Positions 1-9,594 of a stretch of 64,000 nucleotides of DNA are shown here, piece after piece; the first letter of the stretch is position 1; every line of letters begins with the position of its first letter. A program made the translations under genes and the position numbers. Origin of the DNA: an uncultured Lachnospiraceae bacterium (GTDB lineage: Bacteria; Bacillota; Clostridia; Lachnospirales; Lachnospiraceae). The stretch spans positions 60,316 to 124,315 of the forward strand of contig CAKRYY010000001.1 of NCBI GenBank assembly GCA_934432885.1. The letters are read 5' to 3'. Under the pieces are notes generated by a model that was not told where the DNA came from, made no database searches, and saw nothing but the letters and a program-made list of their open reading frames with translations.

Positions 1-1657
1 ACAGGTTTGCCAGACCGATATGATTTTTCTCGGTGGGCGTTTGCCCTGCAAAGGAAGCAAGAATGGCATCCAAATGCTCACTGCTGATGCCGCAGCCATT
101 GTCCTTTACCGTAATCTGCAGGTAATCATCCACAATACAGCTTGTGATTTCGATGGCAATGGAATCGCGTTCCGGACCTATGCCATGCAGGATGGAATTT
201 TCCACAAGCGACTGTATGCTGATTTTTGGAATGATAAGCTCACTTGTCGTTGGAGCAATCTGGAAAGAAACCTGCAGCCGTTCCTCCATGCGGATTTTTT
301 GCAGATGGATATAGTTTTCAACATATTTCATTTCCTGATAAAGAGGGACGCAGTCGCCGCCCTTTATGGTGTAACGAAGTCCGGAGGCAAGCGCGGTAAT
401 CATATCATAAATCTGCATCTGGTCGTTGATTAGAGCCTCTGTAGAGATTGCCTGCAGGGTATTGTAGAGGAAATGCGGATTTAACTGCGCCTCCAGCGCC
501 GTAATTCGCGCGGTCTTTTCGCCCAGCTCCGCTACATAAGTCTTTTTAATCAGATGGTCGATATGCTGCGTCATTTCATTAAAGCTCTGGGAAAGACGGG
601 AAATCTCCAGACTGCCGTTAATGTCAACCGAGGAGGTGAAGTCACCGTTTCCAACGCTGATGAGCTTATTGGCGAGGATGGTAAGCGGCTTTGTCAAAAG
701 CCGGATAAGCGCGGCAATCAATAAAAGCACTGCCAGCGAGATTAAAATGCCGTTCCACAGGATAGAGGAACGAATCTGTGCAATCTGACTGTCAATGGCG
801 GATACCGGAAGGAAGGACATCAGCCGCATCTGATAAGCAGCGCCCTCTGCACAGGTAACGAGATAACGCTGGCCGCCCAAGGTGTAATAAAAGGACGTCT
901 GGTCGGACAAAGCAAAAATTTCGCTGAGCGTATCATAAGAGGCATCTGCCAATGGCGTGCCGGGGTCTGCATGCAGCAAAAGTCCGTCGGCATTGAACAG
1001 ACAGAGAAATTCGCCAAAATTTGTATGGTTTTTCAAAAGCCCTCTCCAATAGCTGTCATCCACTGCGACAGAGGCTAGCGCCTGCGGCTCCTTTGTACGG
1101 ATACGCAGCAGAGAATGATAGTAGTGAAAAAGCTCATTTGGTTCATTTGCCGGAAGGATGGCATGAAAATAGGAATTGGACGTACATTCCTGATAATAGT
1201 CCGCATCGGTAACAGAACGCAAAAGAAAATTCTGTTTGCGGATGCCTTCTCTGGTGCGTGAATACATCCACTGATGGTTCATCAGATAAAAGTCAAAACG
1301 CTCCAAATCGCTGCGTGAATAAAAATACGCCTTAATCTGGTTCCTTAAGTAGGTTTCTTCCTCGGGTAAAATGGGGGATTCCTTTTCGACGATTCTGGTA
1401 AAGGTATGGTCGTAGCAGCTTTGGATACAAAAGAGCGCAAGCTCCTGTACATAGGTTTCCAGATTCTGCATTTCCATAGACAAAAGCCTGCAGGAGGTAT
1501 CGCGCTGTGTATTGGTAATGACCTGAAGATTTCTGCGGTATTCTGTGTAAATCAAATAAAATAACACCAGAAATGTAATCAGCGTGGTAAACAGCGCAAG
1601 CTGCATCCAGAGCGGAATATGATTCAAAATGGTTTTCAGTTTTTTCCGCAAAGTCAT
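1..1657 (-). CDS. YesM-like sensor histidine kinase, partial at left edge
   Basis: Reading the minus strand from an ATG at 1657 gives an open frame that leaves the window at base 1, so the C-terminal end (the end of the ATPase domain) is missing. The product has an N-terminal membrane segment, an extracellular sensor region of about 240 residues, a second membrane segment, a HAMP-like linker (LTKPLTILANK), then a His_kinase domain with the LNPHFLYNTLQAI phospho-acceptor box and an ATPase N-box (PKISVENSILHGI). This is the arrangement of YesM kinases, which usually pair with an AraC-type YesN regulator and control sugar ABC transporters; the partner gene is not in view and probably lies to the left. 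An in-frame ATG at 1672 is possible, but a purine-rich RBS and the promoter position favour 1657. Its divergence from the GH36/ABC genes suggests it senses their substrate. Confidence 0.85.
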   Translation of the reverse strand, partial: MTLRKKLKTILNHIPLWMQLALFTTLITFLVLFYLIYTEYRRNLQVITNTQRDTSCRLLSMEMQNLETYVQELALFCIQSCYDHTFTRIVEKESPILPEEETYLRNQIKAYFYSRSDLERFDFYLMNHQWMYSRTREGIRKQNFLLRSVTDADYYQECTSNSYFHAILPANEPNELFHYYHSLLRIRTKEPQALASVAVDDSYWRGLLKNHTNFGEFLCLFNADGLLLHADPGTPLADASYDTLSEIFALSDQTSFYYTLGGQRYLVTCAEGAAYQMRLMSFLPVSAIDSQIAQIRSSILWNGILISLAVLLLIAALIRLLTKPLTILANKLISVGNGDFTSSVDINGSLEISRLSQSFNEMTQHIDHLIKKTYVAELGEKTARITALEAQLNPHFLYNTLQAISTEALINDQMQIYDMITALASGLRYTIKGGDCVPLYQEMKYVENYIHLQKIRMEERLQVSFQIAPTTSELIIPKISIQSLVENSILHGIGPERDSIAIEITSCIVDDYLQITVKDNGCGISSEHLDAILASFAGQTPTEKNHIGLANL

Positions 1658-1687
1658 CGTTTTCCCTTCCATCTTCTTTCTATTGAA

Positions 1688-1716
1688 AGTATACAATATT
1701 TACAGAAACGATTCAA
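1688..1716 (-). promoter_or_regulatory. Sigma-A promoter for the YesM-like kinase
   Basis: On the minus strand TTGAAT (1716-1711) and TATACT (1693-1688) are separated by exactly 17 bp. The expected transcription start is near 1681, giving a leader of about 24 nt to the ATG at 1657. No equally good promoter is visible facing right towards the GH36 gene at 1845, which may therefore need an activator. Confidence 0.6.
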
Positions 1717-1844
1717 TTTCCAAAAGGGTGTTTGTACACTTTTTTACCATTAACAGTTTTCTTTTTTCTATTTTCTGTACAAAATGTATGATTTAGAATG
1801 AAAAAGAAGCAGGGGAGTGAAAATGCGAAGAGGAGGAATGGGCT

Positions 1845-4007
1845 GTGGCTAATGGCGCAGAAAACATAAAATGGCTTTCGGTGGAAGAAAACAAAATGCA
1901 GCTTTTGTTTCGAATCGGAGCGGACGGCAGTGTGAAGTTTGTACACTTTGGAAGAGAGCCGTTTGAAAAAGAAAGCCTGAGTGAAGAAGAGCTGCGGGGT
2001 TTTCGGCTGGTGGAGCTTGAACTGGCGGGATTTGACAGACCGCAGGAGCGTCATGGCATGAAATATGTGGTAACTGCACCAGGCTACAGGCTTGTATATG
2101 ATTCCCATAAGGATTATAGAAATGCAGATGGAAGAAAGCTGGAGCTGATTACAAAGGATGTGGAGACGGGCGTTTTTGTTACGAGCCATTTTCAGTTTTA
2201 TGATGGAATCAGCGCAGTCCGTACCTGGCAGGAGGTTGAAAATAGAGGAAGCGAAGAGAGGATACTTACCTACCTTTCCGTATTTAATCTAAATGGAATT
2301 GAAAAAGAGGGCGTCTTAAGGACGGATGAAAAGCTCCGGATTGGAATACCGCATCATTCATGGCAGCGGGAGCTGCAATGGAAATTTTATTCCCCGGCGC
2401 AGCTTGGCATGGAACAGATGCAGGAGGGCGATAGGATTCGTTCCTCCAAAACGATTGGAGCGACAAATACCGGAAACTGGTCGGCAAAGGAATACCTGCC
2501 GATGGGCAGCGTGGAAAATACGGAGACAGGCAAGACCTTTATCTGGCAGATTGAGCATAACGGCTCCTGGCATTGGGAAATCAGCGACCAGACGGGACAC
2601 CTCTATTTGCAGTTGAGTGGACCTACAGAAAATGAATCACACTGGGTAAAGCGTTTAAAGCCAGGAGATAAATTTACCTCCGTTACGGCGGCTGTAAGCG
2701 TGTCGGACGACTTTACAAACGGTATTGGCGAGCTGACAAAATATCGGCGGCGGATACGAAGGCCAAATACGGATAACGAAAAGCTTTGTGTTATTTTTAA
2801 TGATTATATGAACTGTCTCTGGGCTGACCCGACGACAGAAAAGGAACTGCCACTAATTGAAGCGGCGCAGCAGGCAGGCTGCGAATATTACTGCATCGAT
2901 GCCGGCTGGTACGATGAGGGATACTGGTGGGACAGCGTCGGAGAATGGATGCCGAGCGGGAAACGGTTTCCCGGCGGCTTAAAGGAAGTGACGGATGCAA
3001 TCCGTGCACATGGAATGATTCCCGGACTCTGGCTGGAAATTGAGGTTATGGGAATCAAGTGCAGGCTGGCAGAGGAAGTGCCAGAGGACTGGTTTTTTGT
3101 AAGGCATGGAAAAAAGGTGTATGACAGAAGCCGGTATCAGCTTGATTTCAGGAATCCTGAGGTAAGAAAATATGCAGACGGTGTGATTGACAGGCTTGTG
3201 ACAGAATATGGCATAGGCTATATCAAGATGGATTATAACATTGAACCGGGAATCGGAACGGAGCTTTATGCAGACAGCTTCGGCGATGGGCTGCTTTCCC
3301 ACGAAAGGGCGTACCTGGCATGGATTGACAGCCTGTTTGCAAGGTACCCGGAGCTGATTATTGAGAACTGCTCAAGCGGCGGGCTGCGTATGGATTATGC
3401 AATGCTGCAGAGACACAGTATCCAGTCTACGAGTGACCAGGAGGATTACCGTCATTATGCGTCCATTGCAGCAAATGCACCGACGGCGCTTACGCCGGAG
3501 CAGGCGGCGGTATGGAGCTATCCGCTCCGCGATGCAGATGCAGAGCAGACAGTGTTCAATATGGTGAACGCAATGTTGCTGAGGGTTCATCAAAGCGGCA
3601 ATCTTGCAGAGCTGTCACCGCTTTGCTCTACTCTGGTAAAGGAAGGGATAGACTGCTATAAGAGGATACGGGAAGACATCAAATCCGGACTTCCCTTCTG
3701 GCCAATAGGGCTTTCTGCTTTTAGTGATGCGTGGAGCTGCCTGGGACTGCAGTATGAGGGCGGCGCCTATCTTGCACTCTGGAAGCGCAGGGCAGAGACG
3801 GATGAGTTTGCACTGCCGATTGAGCAGTTTGCCGGAAAGAAAATGAAGGCAAAGCTTTTATATCCGCTGACAGAGGCTGAGACATTGGAAAACTGCAGCT
3901 ATTGCTGGAATGAAAAAACAGGATTGTTCAGTGTGAAGCTGCCCGGTGCATACCGTGCAAGACTTTTTAAGCTGACAGAGGAATCCAAAAAAGAGGGAGA
4001 AGCATGA
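1845..4007 (+). CDS. GH36-family alpha-galactosidase-like glycosidase
   Basis: A 720-residue cytoplasmic protein (no signal peptide) with the GH36 fold order: an N-terminal beta-rich supersandwich, a central barrel and a C-terminal beta domain. The barrel carries YIKMDYN, whose Asp463 is the expected nucleophile, and STSDQEDY, whose Asp531 is the expected acid/base; the 68-residue spacing suits GH36. Retaining hydrolysis of terminal alpha-galactosides imported by the adjacent transporter is the likely role. The usual DDGWF and KWDMNR motifs of the main alpha-galactosidase branch read IDAGWY and KMDYN here, so the exact sugar is uncertain. The start is GTG at 1845, chosen because AGGAGG (1831-1836) lies 8 nt upstream and the nearby ATGs are out of frame. 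It overlaps the next gene by 4 nt (ATGA), implying translational coupling. Confidence 0.85.
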   Translation: MANGAENIKWLSVEENKMQLLFRIGADGSVKFVHFGREPFEKESLSEEELRGFRLVELELAGFDRPQERHGMKYVVTAPGYRLVYDSHKDYRNADGRKLELITKDVETGVFVTSHFQFYDGISAVRTWQEVENRGSEERILTYLSVFNLNGIEKEGVLRTDEKLRIGIPHHSWQRELQWKFYSPAQLGMEQMQEGDRIRSSKTIGATNTGNWSAKEYLPMGSVENTETGKTFIWQIEHNGSWHWEISDQTGHLYLQLSGPTENESHWVKRLKPGDKFTSVTAAVSVSDDFTNGIGELTKYRRRIRRPNTDNEKLCVIFNDYMNCLWADPTTEKELPLIEAAQQAGCEYYCIDAGWYDEGYWWDSVGEWMPSGKRFPGGLKEVTDAIRAHGMIPGLWLEIEVMGIKCRLAEEVPEDWFFVRHGKKVYDRSRYQLDFRNPEVRKYADGVIDRLVTEYGIGYIKMDYNIEPGIGTELYADSFGDGLLSHERAYLAWIDSLFARYPELIIENCSSGGLRMDYAMLQRHSIQSTSDQEDYRHYASIAANAPTALTPEQAAVWSYPLRDADAEQTVFNMVNAMLLRVHQSGNLAELSPLCSTLVKEGIDCYKRIREDIKSGLPFWPIGLSAFSDAWSCLGLQYEGGAYLALWKRRAETDEFALPIEQFAGKKMKAKLLYPLTEAETLENCSYCWNEKTGLFSVKLPGAYRARLFKLTEESKKEGEA

Positions 4008-4888
4008 AGAAACATATTAAATGGAAGGAATGGGCGGAAACCGTGCTGTTTACGGTACCGGCAATCCTGCTTGTAACGGTGATGATGTACATTCCATTTG
4101 TTATGAGTGGATATTATTCTTTAACAGAGTGGAATGGAATTGCAAAGGAGCCTGTTTTCGTCGGACTGGAAAATTTCAAACAGATTCTGACCGGCGGCAG
4201 CGACTATCTTGGTGCACTTCTGTTTACGGTAAAATACACACTCGGCTTTGTCATATTTGCCAATGTCATAGCGCTTGCACTTGCTGTTGCGCTGACACAG
4301 AAATTTAAGGGCGTCAATATATTCAGAGGTGTGTTCTTTATTCCTTATATTATGAGCATGACCATCGTTGGCTTTATCTGGAAATTCATTTTCACACAGG
4401 GCTTTGCAAAGCTGTATGAGCTGACGGACTGGGCTTTCTTGAATGAAAGCTGGCTTGGCGACCCGCGTCTCGCTTTTTATTCGGTTGTATTTGTTGGAAT
4501 CTGGCAGGCGCTTGGCTTTTATATCGTTTTGTATATTGCGGGTCTGCAGGCTGTACCGGCGGATGTGCTGGAGGCTGCGACTGTAGACGGCGCTTCCAGG
4601 CTGCAGAGATTTTTTAAGGTAACGCTTCCGCTGCTTGGACCTTCGTTTACAACCTGTATTTTTATGTCGCTGACAAATTCCCTGAAGGTATTTGACATTA
4701 TTTTAGCGCTGACAAAGGGAGGTCCGGGAACGGCGACCTACAGTGCGACGCTTTTGATTTACAGAGATGCGTTTACCAATAATAAATATGGCATGGGCAG
4801 TGCAGAGTCCATTATTTATTTCATATTTGTACTGGCGCTGACACAGCTTGTACTTAAGATATTCAGCAGCAGGGAGGTGGATTTATAA
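4004..4888 (+). CDS. Sugar ABC transporter permease (MalF/UgpA type)
   Basis: A 294-residue inner-membrane protein with about six hydrophobic segments and the binding-protein-dependent permease EAA loop (EAATVDGASRLQRFFKVTLP, ending near residue 206) that docks the ATPase. It begins within the stop of the GH36 gene and its last base is shared with the start of the second permease, so the three are one translationally coupled unit. It should pair with the following permease as the heterodimeric channel of a CUT1-type carbohydrate importer. No ATPase gene is present in this cluster; a shared MsmK/UgpC-like ATPase encoded elsewhere is the usual solution in this group. Confidence 0.93.
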   Translation: MKKHIKWKEWAETVLFTVPAILLVTVMMYIPFVMSGYYSLTEWNGIAKEPVFVGLENFKQILTGGSDYLGALLFTVKYTLGFVIFANVIALALAVALTQKFKGVNIFRGVFFIPYIMSMTIVGFIWKFIFTQGFAKLYELTDWAFLNESWLGDPRLAFYSVVFVGIWQALGFYIVLYIAGLQAVPADVLEAATVDGASRLQRFFKVTLPLLGPSFTTCIFMSLTNSLKVFDIILALTKGGPGTATYSATLLIYRDAFTNNKYGMGSAESIIYFIFVLALTQLVLKIFSSREVDL

Positions 4889-5727
4889 TGACAATACAAA
4901 AAAAGCGTACCCTGCATAAAATACTGTTGATTCTTGTACTGATTGCAGCAACCTGCTTTTATATTTATCCGGTTTTTCTGATGTTTATGAATTCCTTTAA
5001 ACCGTTTGGTGAAATCGTATCGGATGCGATTGCACTGCCGAGCAGGCCGGCATGGGAAAACTACAGCTATGTAATCAAGAAAATCAAATATTTCAAGCTT
5101 TTTATGAACAATGTTGTCATTACGACGACTGGAATCCTTGGAATTGTTGCATTCTCTTCGATTGCAGCATATATCCTTGACAGAAGAAAGAGCCGCTACA
5201 GCAGGATAGCGTATACGATTATCATTACGCCGATGCTGATTCCGTTTCAGACGATTATGATTACGCTGCTCAAATCCATGAATGTGCTGCATTTATCCGG
5301 CAGCAAGCTTGGACTCGGCGTACAGTATTGGGGCTTTGGAATCCCGATGGCGACCTTTATCTTTTATAACTTTATGAAGACGATTCCAAAGGAAATTGAC
5401 GAGAGCGCAATCATCGACGGTGCAAGCACCTTCCGCACCTTCCGCTCGATTATCTTTCCACTGCTCAAATCCGTTACGGTTACGGTAATTGTGCTGGATG
5501 TGATGTGGATATGGAATGACTTCCTGCTTCCGCTGCTTATGGTTAACAGCAGCAATGAAACCAAAACTCTGGTTCTCGCGGCTTACACCTTTGTAGGCCA
5601 GATGAATACAAAATGGCATTATGCCATGACCGCTATGGTACTTGCGGTTGTGCCTTCCATCCTTATTTTTATCTTCCTGCAGAAATATATTGTGGACGGT
5701 GTTGTGGCAGGCGCAGTAAAAGGCTGA
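4888..5727 (+). CDS. Sugar ABC transporter permease (MalG/UgpE type)
   Basis: A 279-residue membrane protein, the second half of the permease pair. It has an N-terminal membrane anchor with the short MalG-style periplasmic segment (PSRPAWENYSYV), further membrane helices and the EAA loop DESAIIDGASTFRTFRSIIF. The ATG overlaps the preceding stop by one base (TAATG). Gene order permease-permease-binding protein between two glycosidases indicates uptake of an alpha-linked oligosaccharide. Substrate specificity cannot be read from the sequence. Confidence 0.93.
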   Translation: MTIQKKRTLHKILLILVLIAATCFYIYPVFLMFMNSFKPFGEIVSDAIALPSRPAWENYSYVIKKIKYFKLFMNNVVITTTGILGIVAFSSIAAYILDRRKSRYSRIAYTIIITPMLIPFQTIMITLLKSMNVLHLSGSKLGLGVQYWGFGIPMATFIFYNFMKTIPKEIDESAIIDGASTFRTFRSIIFPLLKSVTVTVIVLDVMWIWNDFLLPLLMVNSSNETKTLVLAAYTFVGQMNTKWHYAMTAMVLAVVPSILIFIFLQKYIVDGVVAGAVKG

Positions 5728-5777
5728 CAAAATAAGAAACTACGCCAGGAGGCGAAAAAAGAAAGAGAGGTATTTTT

Positions 5778-7133
5778 ATGAAAAAGAAACTTTTAAGTGC
5801 ATTGCTCTGTGCAGCAATGGTGGGTACGATGCTGACAGGCTGCGGTTCCTCAAATCAGGCGCCGGCAGCGCAGGAGAGCGGCGCACAGGCAGAAACAGAG
5901 GGCGCAGCACAGACAGAGCCGCAGGAGGCGGCAGCGGCATCTGATGAGGAAGCTGAAATTTATATGTTTATCAGCTCTCCTGAATATGCGGATGCAATCA
6001 ATGAGCTGATTGACGCTTACAAGGAAGTGGCTCCGAACGTAACAATCAACTATGAGACGACGCAGAACGATTATCCGACGATGTTAAAGGCAAAGCTGAA
6101 TTCCGGCGAGGTACCGGACATTTTCTCCTCTACATCTGGCAAGGAAATTGATGTTTATAAGGAATGGTCCTTCAATCTGGCAGGACAGCCTCTGGAAGGA
6201 ACGATTGACCCTGCGGTAGCAGAGATGATGAAGTCAACCGAAGAGGGAAGCGGTCTTTACGGAATCGCTATTAAGGGTAACTTCTTTGGTATGGTTTATA
6301 ATAAGGAAATTCTGGAAGCAAGCGGCGTAACACAGTTCCCGGCAACCATATCCGAGCTGGAAGCAGCCTGTGAAAAGATTTCGGCGGCAGGCTACAAGCC
6401 TTTCAGCACAGGCTTTGCAGAATGGTGGGTATTCAAGCATGTATGGCAGCATTATCTGGATGCCGCTGCTGCAAATGCAGGCATAACACCGGCAGAACTG
6501 GTAAGCAAGTTTGAAAAGGGAGAAGCAAAGGTTGCAGATTATCCGGAGCTTTATGATAACTTCTTTAAGCTGATTGACCTTGCAGTAAAATATGGTGATG
6601 ACAAGCCGCTTGAGACAGCACTTGCAAATGAGGAAGCAGCGATTGCAAACGGCGAGGCAGCAATGATTCTTGGACAGGGCGCATGGGTAGAGGCAGACAT
6701 CCTTGCAATTAACCCGGATATTAAAATCGGCTTTAACGGCTATCCTGTATCAGATGATGCAAAGCAGTGTCAGGTAATTGCAGGCTCTGACCAGGCGCTT
6801 CGTATCGCAAAGGATTCCAAGCAGTTACAGGCAACACTTGACTTTGTAAACTGGTGGTACACTTCTGATTATGGAAAATCATGGTTCAACGATGTAGCAG
6901 GCGTTATTCCTCCGGTAATCAGCGATGGCGAGAGCGAATTTGAAGTAATCAATCAGGGAAATGCACATGTAGCAGAAAACGGTGCAGCAGCGCTTTCTAT
7001 CGGTTATTCCACGGACAGCTGGCATCAGACCTTTGGCGAATTGATGCAGGCTTATATCGCAGGTACAGCAGATAAGGATGCAACCTGTGCAGCAATCGAG
7101 GAGCAGTGGCAGGCAATCGACGGCGCAAATTAG
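5778..7133 (+). CDS. Sugar-binding lipoprotein of ABC transporter
   Basis: A 451-residue extracellular solute-binding protein (SBP family 1). The first 22 residues form a lipoprotein signal ending in LTGC, so Cys22 should be lipidated and anchor the protein outside the membrane. An Ala/Glu/Gln-rich linker (about residues 26-60) precedes the two-lobed binding domain (from EIYMFISSPEYADAINEL). The C-terminal half has the aromatic-rich stretches typical of sugar-binding clefts (DFVNWWYTSDYGKSWF). It sits 50 bp after the permeases with its own RBS, a layout that often allows higher expression of the binding protein. Confidence 0.93.
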   Translation: MKKKLLSALLCAAMVGTMLTGCGSSNQAPAAQESGAQAETEGAAQTEPQEAAAASDEEAEIYMFISSPEYADAINELIDAYKEVAPNVTINYETTQNDYPTMLKAKLNSGEVPDIFSSTSGKEIDVYKEWSFNLAGQPLEGTIDPAVAEMMKSTEEGSGLYGIAIKGNFFGMVYNKEILEASGVTQFPATISELEAACEKISAAGYKPFSTGFAEWWVFKHVWQHYLDAAAANAGITPAELVSKFEKGEAKVADYPELYDNFFKLIDLAVKYGDDKPLETALANEEAAIANGEAAMILGQGAWVEADILAINPDIKIGFNGYPVSDDAKQCQVIAGSDQALRIAKDSKQLQATLDFVNWWYTSDYGKSWFNDVAGVIPPVISDGESEFEVINQGNAHVAENGAAALSIGYSTDSWHQTFGELMQAYIAGTADKDATCAAIEEQWQAIDGAN

Positions 7134-7143
7134 GAGGCAGATT

Positions 7144-9504
7144 ATGAAATTTACAGAAGGATACTGGTTGCGCAGTGAAAACGTCCGTCCTTCTTATGCC
7201 ATGCAGGCATTTACGGTGGAGGAAATCCCGGGCGGCATGCGCGTAGTCGCGCCGGAGCGGGTAATTGAAAACAGGGGCGATGCGTTAAATGTTTCTACTA
7301 TTACAATAGAATTTGTAGCCTATAGTGAAGGAGACATTGCTGTCAGTGCTGTACATTATCAGGCTTACGACAGAAAAGAGCCACGTTTCCCTCTGCATAA
7401 AAGCTCCTGCGACGTCAGGGTCAGAATCACGGAAGCAGAGGCGGTCATGGAGACGGACCTGCTGACAGTGCGGGTTGACCGTCAAAATTGGGGATACCGT
7501 TTTGAAGCGGGAGGTAAAGTGCTTACCTCCTGCGGCTTCCGCAATCTGGGCTATATGCGCAGAGATTATAAACCGGCAACCATGTTTGCGCGCGACCACT
7601 ACATGGCAGAGAATTTTACACCCTATATGCTGACAGAGCTGTCACTTTCTCCGGGAGAATGTGTCTACGGCTTTGGCGAACAGTTCACTGCATTTGCCAA
7701 AAACGGGCAGGTTGTAGAATGCTGGAATGAGGATGGCGGAACTGCTTCACAGGTGGCATATAAGACAGTTCCATTTTATTTGACAGACAGGGGCTATGGC
7801 GTTTTTGTGGACCATTCGGGCTGTGTTTCCTTTGAGGTGGCGAGCGAAAAGGTAGAGTATGTTGGCTTCAGCGTGGAGGGTGAGGAGCTTCGGTATCATT
7901 TTCTTTATGGCGGTACGCCAAAGGAAGTGCTGCGGCGTTATACGGATCTGACCGGAAAACCGGCGCTGCCGCCGGCATGGAGCTTTGGACTCTGGCTGAC
8001 GACTTCCTTTACAACAGATTATGATGAAAAGACGACAAGCTCTTTTATTGATGGAATGGCAGAGCGTGACATTCCGCTTCGCGTATTTCACTTTGACTGC
8101 TATTGGATGAAGGGGCTGCATTGGTGTGATTTTGAGTGGAATCCCGATACCTTTTCCGATGTGCCGGCGATGCTGAAGCGCTATAAGGAAGAGAAGGGTC
8201 TCAAAATCTGCGCATGGATTAACCCCTATATTGCGCAGGGAACGGATACCTTCAGGGAAGCGGCAGAAAAGGGGTATCTGCTAAAGCGTGCTGATGGAAA
8301 AGGTGTAAGGCAGACAGACCACTGGCAGCCGGGTATGGGCTGGGTAGATTTTACCAATCCAGAGGCAGCAGCGTGGTATACAGGAAAATTAAAGAAGCTT
8401 TTGGATGCCGGCGTAGACTGCTTTAAGACAGATTTTGGAGAGAGGATTCCGATTGACGTTGTATACAGCGACCATTCCGATCCAAAGGATATGCACAACT
8501 ATTATACGTTTCTTTATAACCGCTGCGTATTTGAGCTTTTGCAGCGGGAAAAGGGAGAAGGCGAGGCGGTGCTCTTTGCAAGAAGCGCGACTGCAGGAAG
8601 CCAGCAGTTCCCGGTACACTGGGGCGGAGACTGCTCGGCAAGCTATATCTCCATGGCGGAAACGCTGCGGGGAGGTCTTTCCTTTGCCATGTCCGGATTT
8701 TCCTTCTGGAGCCACGATATTTCAGGCTTTGAGCAGACGGCAGCGCCCGATTTGTATAAGCGCTGGGTACAGTTCGGACTGCTTTCCACACACAGCAGGC
8801 TGCACGGCTCTACCAGCTACCGGGTACCCTGGCTCTTTGATGAGGAAGCCTGCGACGTGCTGCGGTATTTTACCAACCTGAAATGCGGGCTGATGCCATA
8901 CCTGTATGAGCAGGCGGTCATTGCGCATGAGAGCGGAATACCGGTTATGCGTCCGATGCTTTTAGAATTTCCGGCAGAAGCCGGCATGAAGTATCTGGAT
9001 ATGCAGTATATGCTGGGTGAGAGCTTGCTTGTTGCACCTGTTTTTTCAGAAGATGGAGAGGTTTCCTATTATCTGCCTGATGGCAGTTGGACACACCTTC
9101 TGGACGGCTCCGTGCGCGAGGGCGGAAAGTGGTACTGCGAGAAATACGATTATTTCAGCCTGCCGCTTTTTGTACGGGAAAATACGATTTTGCCAATGCG
9201 GGAGGATGTGCACCTGCCGGACTATGACTACCGTGAAGACACAAAGCTGCACTTGTATGAAATAAAGGATGGCAGCCATGCGGAATGCTTTGTGACGGAT
9301 GTACATGGTAATAACAGGGCAGAGGCAGCTGTATCCAGAGCGGGAAAGAAAATCTGCATTAACTGGCAGGGCTTTTTGGGAACGCCGGCGCTGGTACTGC
9401 ATGGCATAGAACAGATAGAAGCAGTAACGGGCGGGGAGAGCGAGCTGACAAAGGATGGCATCCTGATACGGATGCTGGAAAAAGAGATAACAATAGAGCT
9501 GTAA
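7144..9504 (+). CDS. yicI: GH31 alpha-xylosidase-like glycosidase (YicI type)
   Basis: A 786-residue cytoplasmic GH31 enzyme. It closely follows the YicI signature pattern: FKTDFGERIP with expected nucleophile Asp430, and VHWGGDCSASY with expected acid/base Asp496; the 66-residue spacing equals that of E. coli YicI. Other matching blocks are LFARSATAGSQQFP, FWSHDISGFE and HSRLHGSTSYRVPW. The expected reaction is release of terminal alpha-xylose, for example from isoprimeverose; an alpha-glucosidase activity cannot be excluded. The start is ATG 7144, 11 nt after the preceding stop, with GGAGG just upstream; an in-frame upstream extension would run into the binding-protein gene. A terminator follows at 9510. 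Confidence 0.9.
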   Translation: MKFTEGYWLRSENVRPSYAMQAFTVEEIPGGMRVVAPERVIENRGDALNVSTITIEFVAYSEGDIAVSAVHYQAYDRKEPRFPLHKSSCDVRVRITEAEAVMETDLLTVRVDRQNWGYRFEAGGKVLTSCGFRNLGYMRRDYKPATMFARDHYMAENFTPYMLTELSLSPGECVYGFGEQFTAFAKNGQVVECWNEDGGTASQVAYKTVPFYLTDRGYGVFVDHSGCVSFEVASEKVEYVGFSVEGEELRYHFLYGGTPKEVLRRYTDLTGKPALPPAWSFGLWLTTSFTTDYDEKTTSSFIDGMAERDIPLRVFHFDCYWMKGLHWCDFEWNPDTFSDVPAMLKRYKEEKGLKICAWINPYIAQGTDTFREAAEKGYLLKRADGKGVRQTDHWQPGMGWVDFTNPEAAAWYTGKLKKLLDAGVDCFKTDFGERIPIDVVYSDHSDPKDMHNYYTFLYNRCVFELLQREKGEGEAVLFARSATAGSQQFPVHWGGDCSASYISMAETLRGGLSFAMSGFSFWSHDISGFEQTAAPDLYKRWVQFGLLSTHSRLHGSTSYRVPWLFDEEACDVLRYFTNLKCGLMPYLYEQAVIAHESGIPVMRPMLLEFPAEAGMKYLDMQYMLGESLLVAPVFSEDGEVSYYLPDGSWTHLLDGSVREGGKWYCEKYDYFSLPLFVRENTILPMREDVHLPDYDYREDTKLHLYEIKDGSHAECFVTDVHGNNRAEAAVSRAGKKICINWQGFLGTPALVLHGIEQIEAVTGGESELTKDGILIRMLEKEITIEL

Positions 9505-9509
9505 AAAGT

Positions 9510-9547
9510 AAAATGAAGGTCGGATATTTCCGGCCTTCTTGCATTTT
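9510..9547 (+). terminator. Rho-independent terminator of the sugar operon
   Basis: AAGGTCGG (9516-9523) pairs with CCGGCCTT (9530-9537) around the loop ATATTT, with one G-T pair. An outer arm AAAATG (9510-9515) pairs with CATTTT (9542-9547). It starts 6 nt after the GH31 stop. The T-rich 3' side is short, so efficiency may be moderate. Confidence 0.7.
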
Positions 9548-9594
9548 AAAGGCGGATATGATACGATTCTCCGGTGTAAACAGGAGGAATGAAA

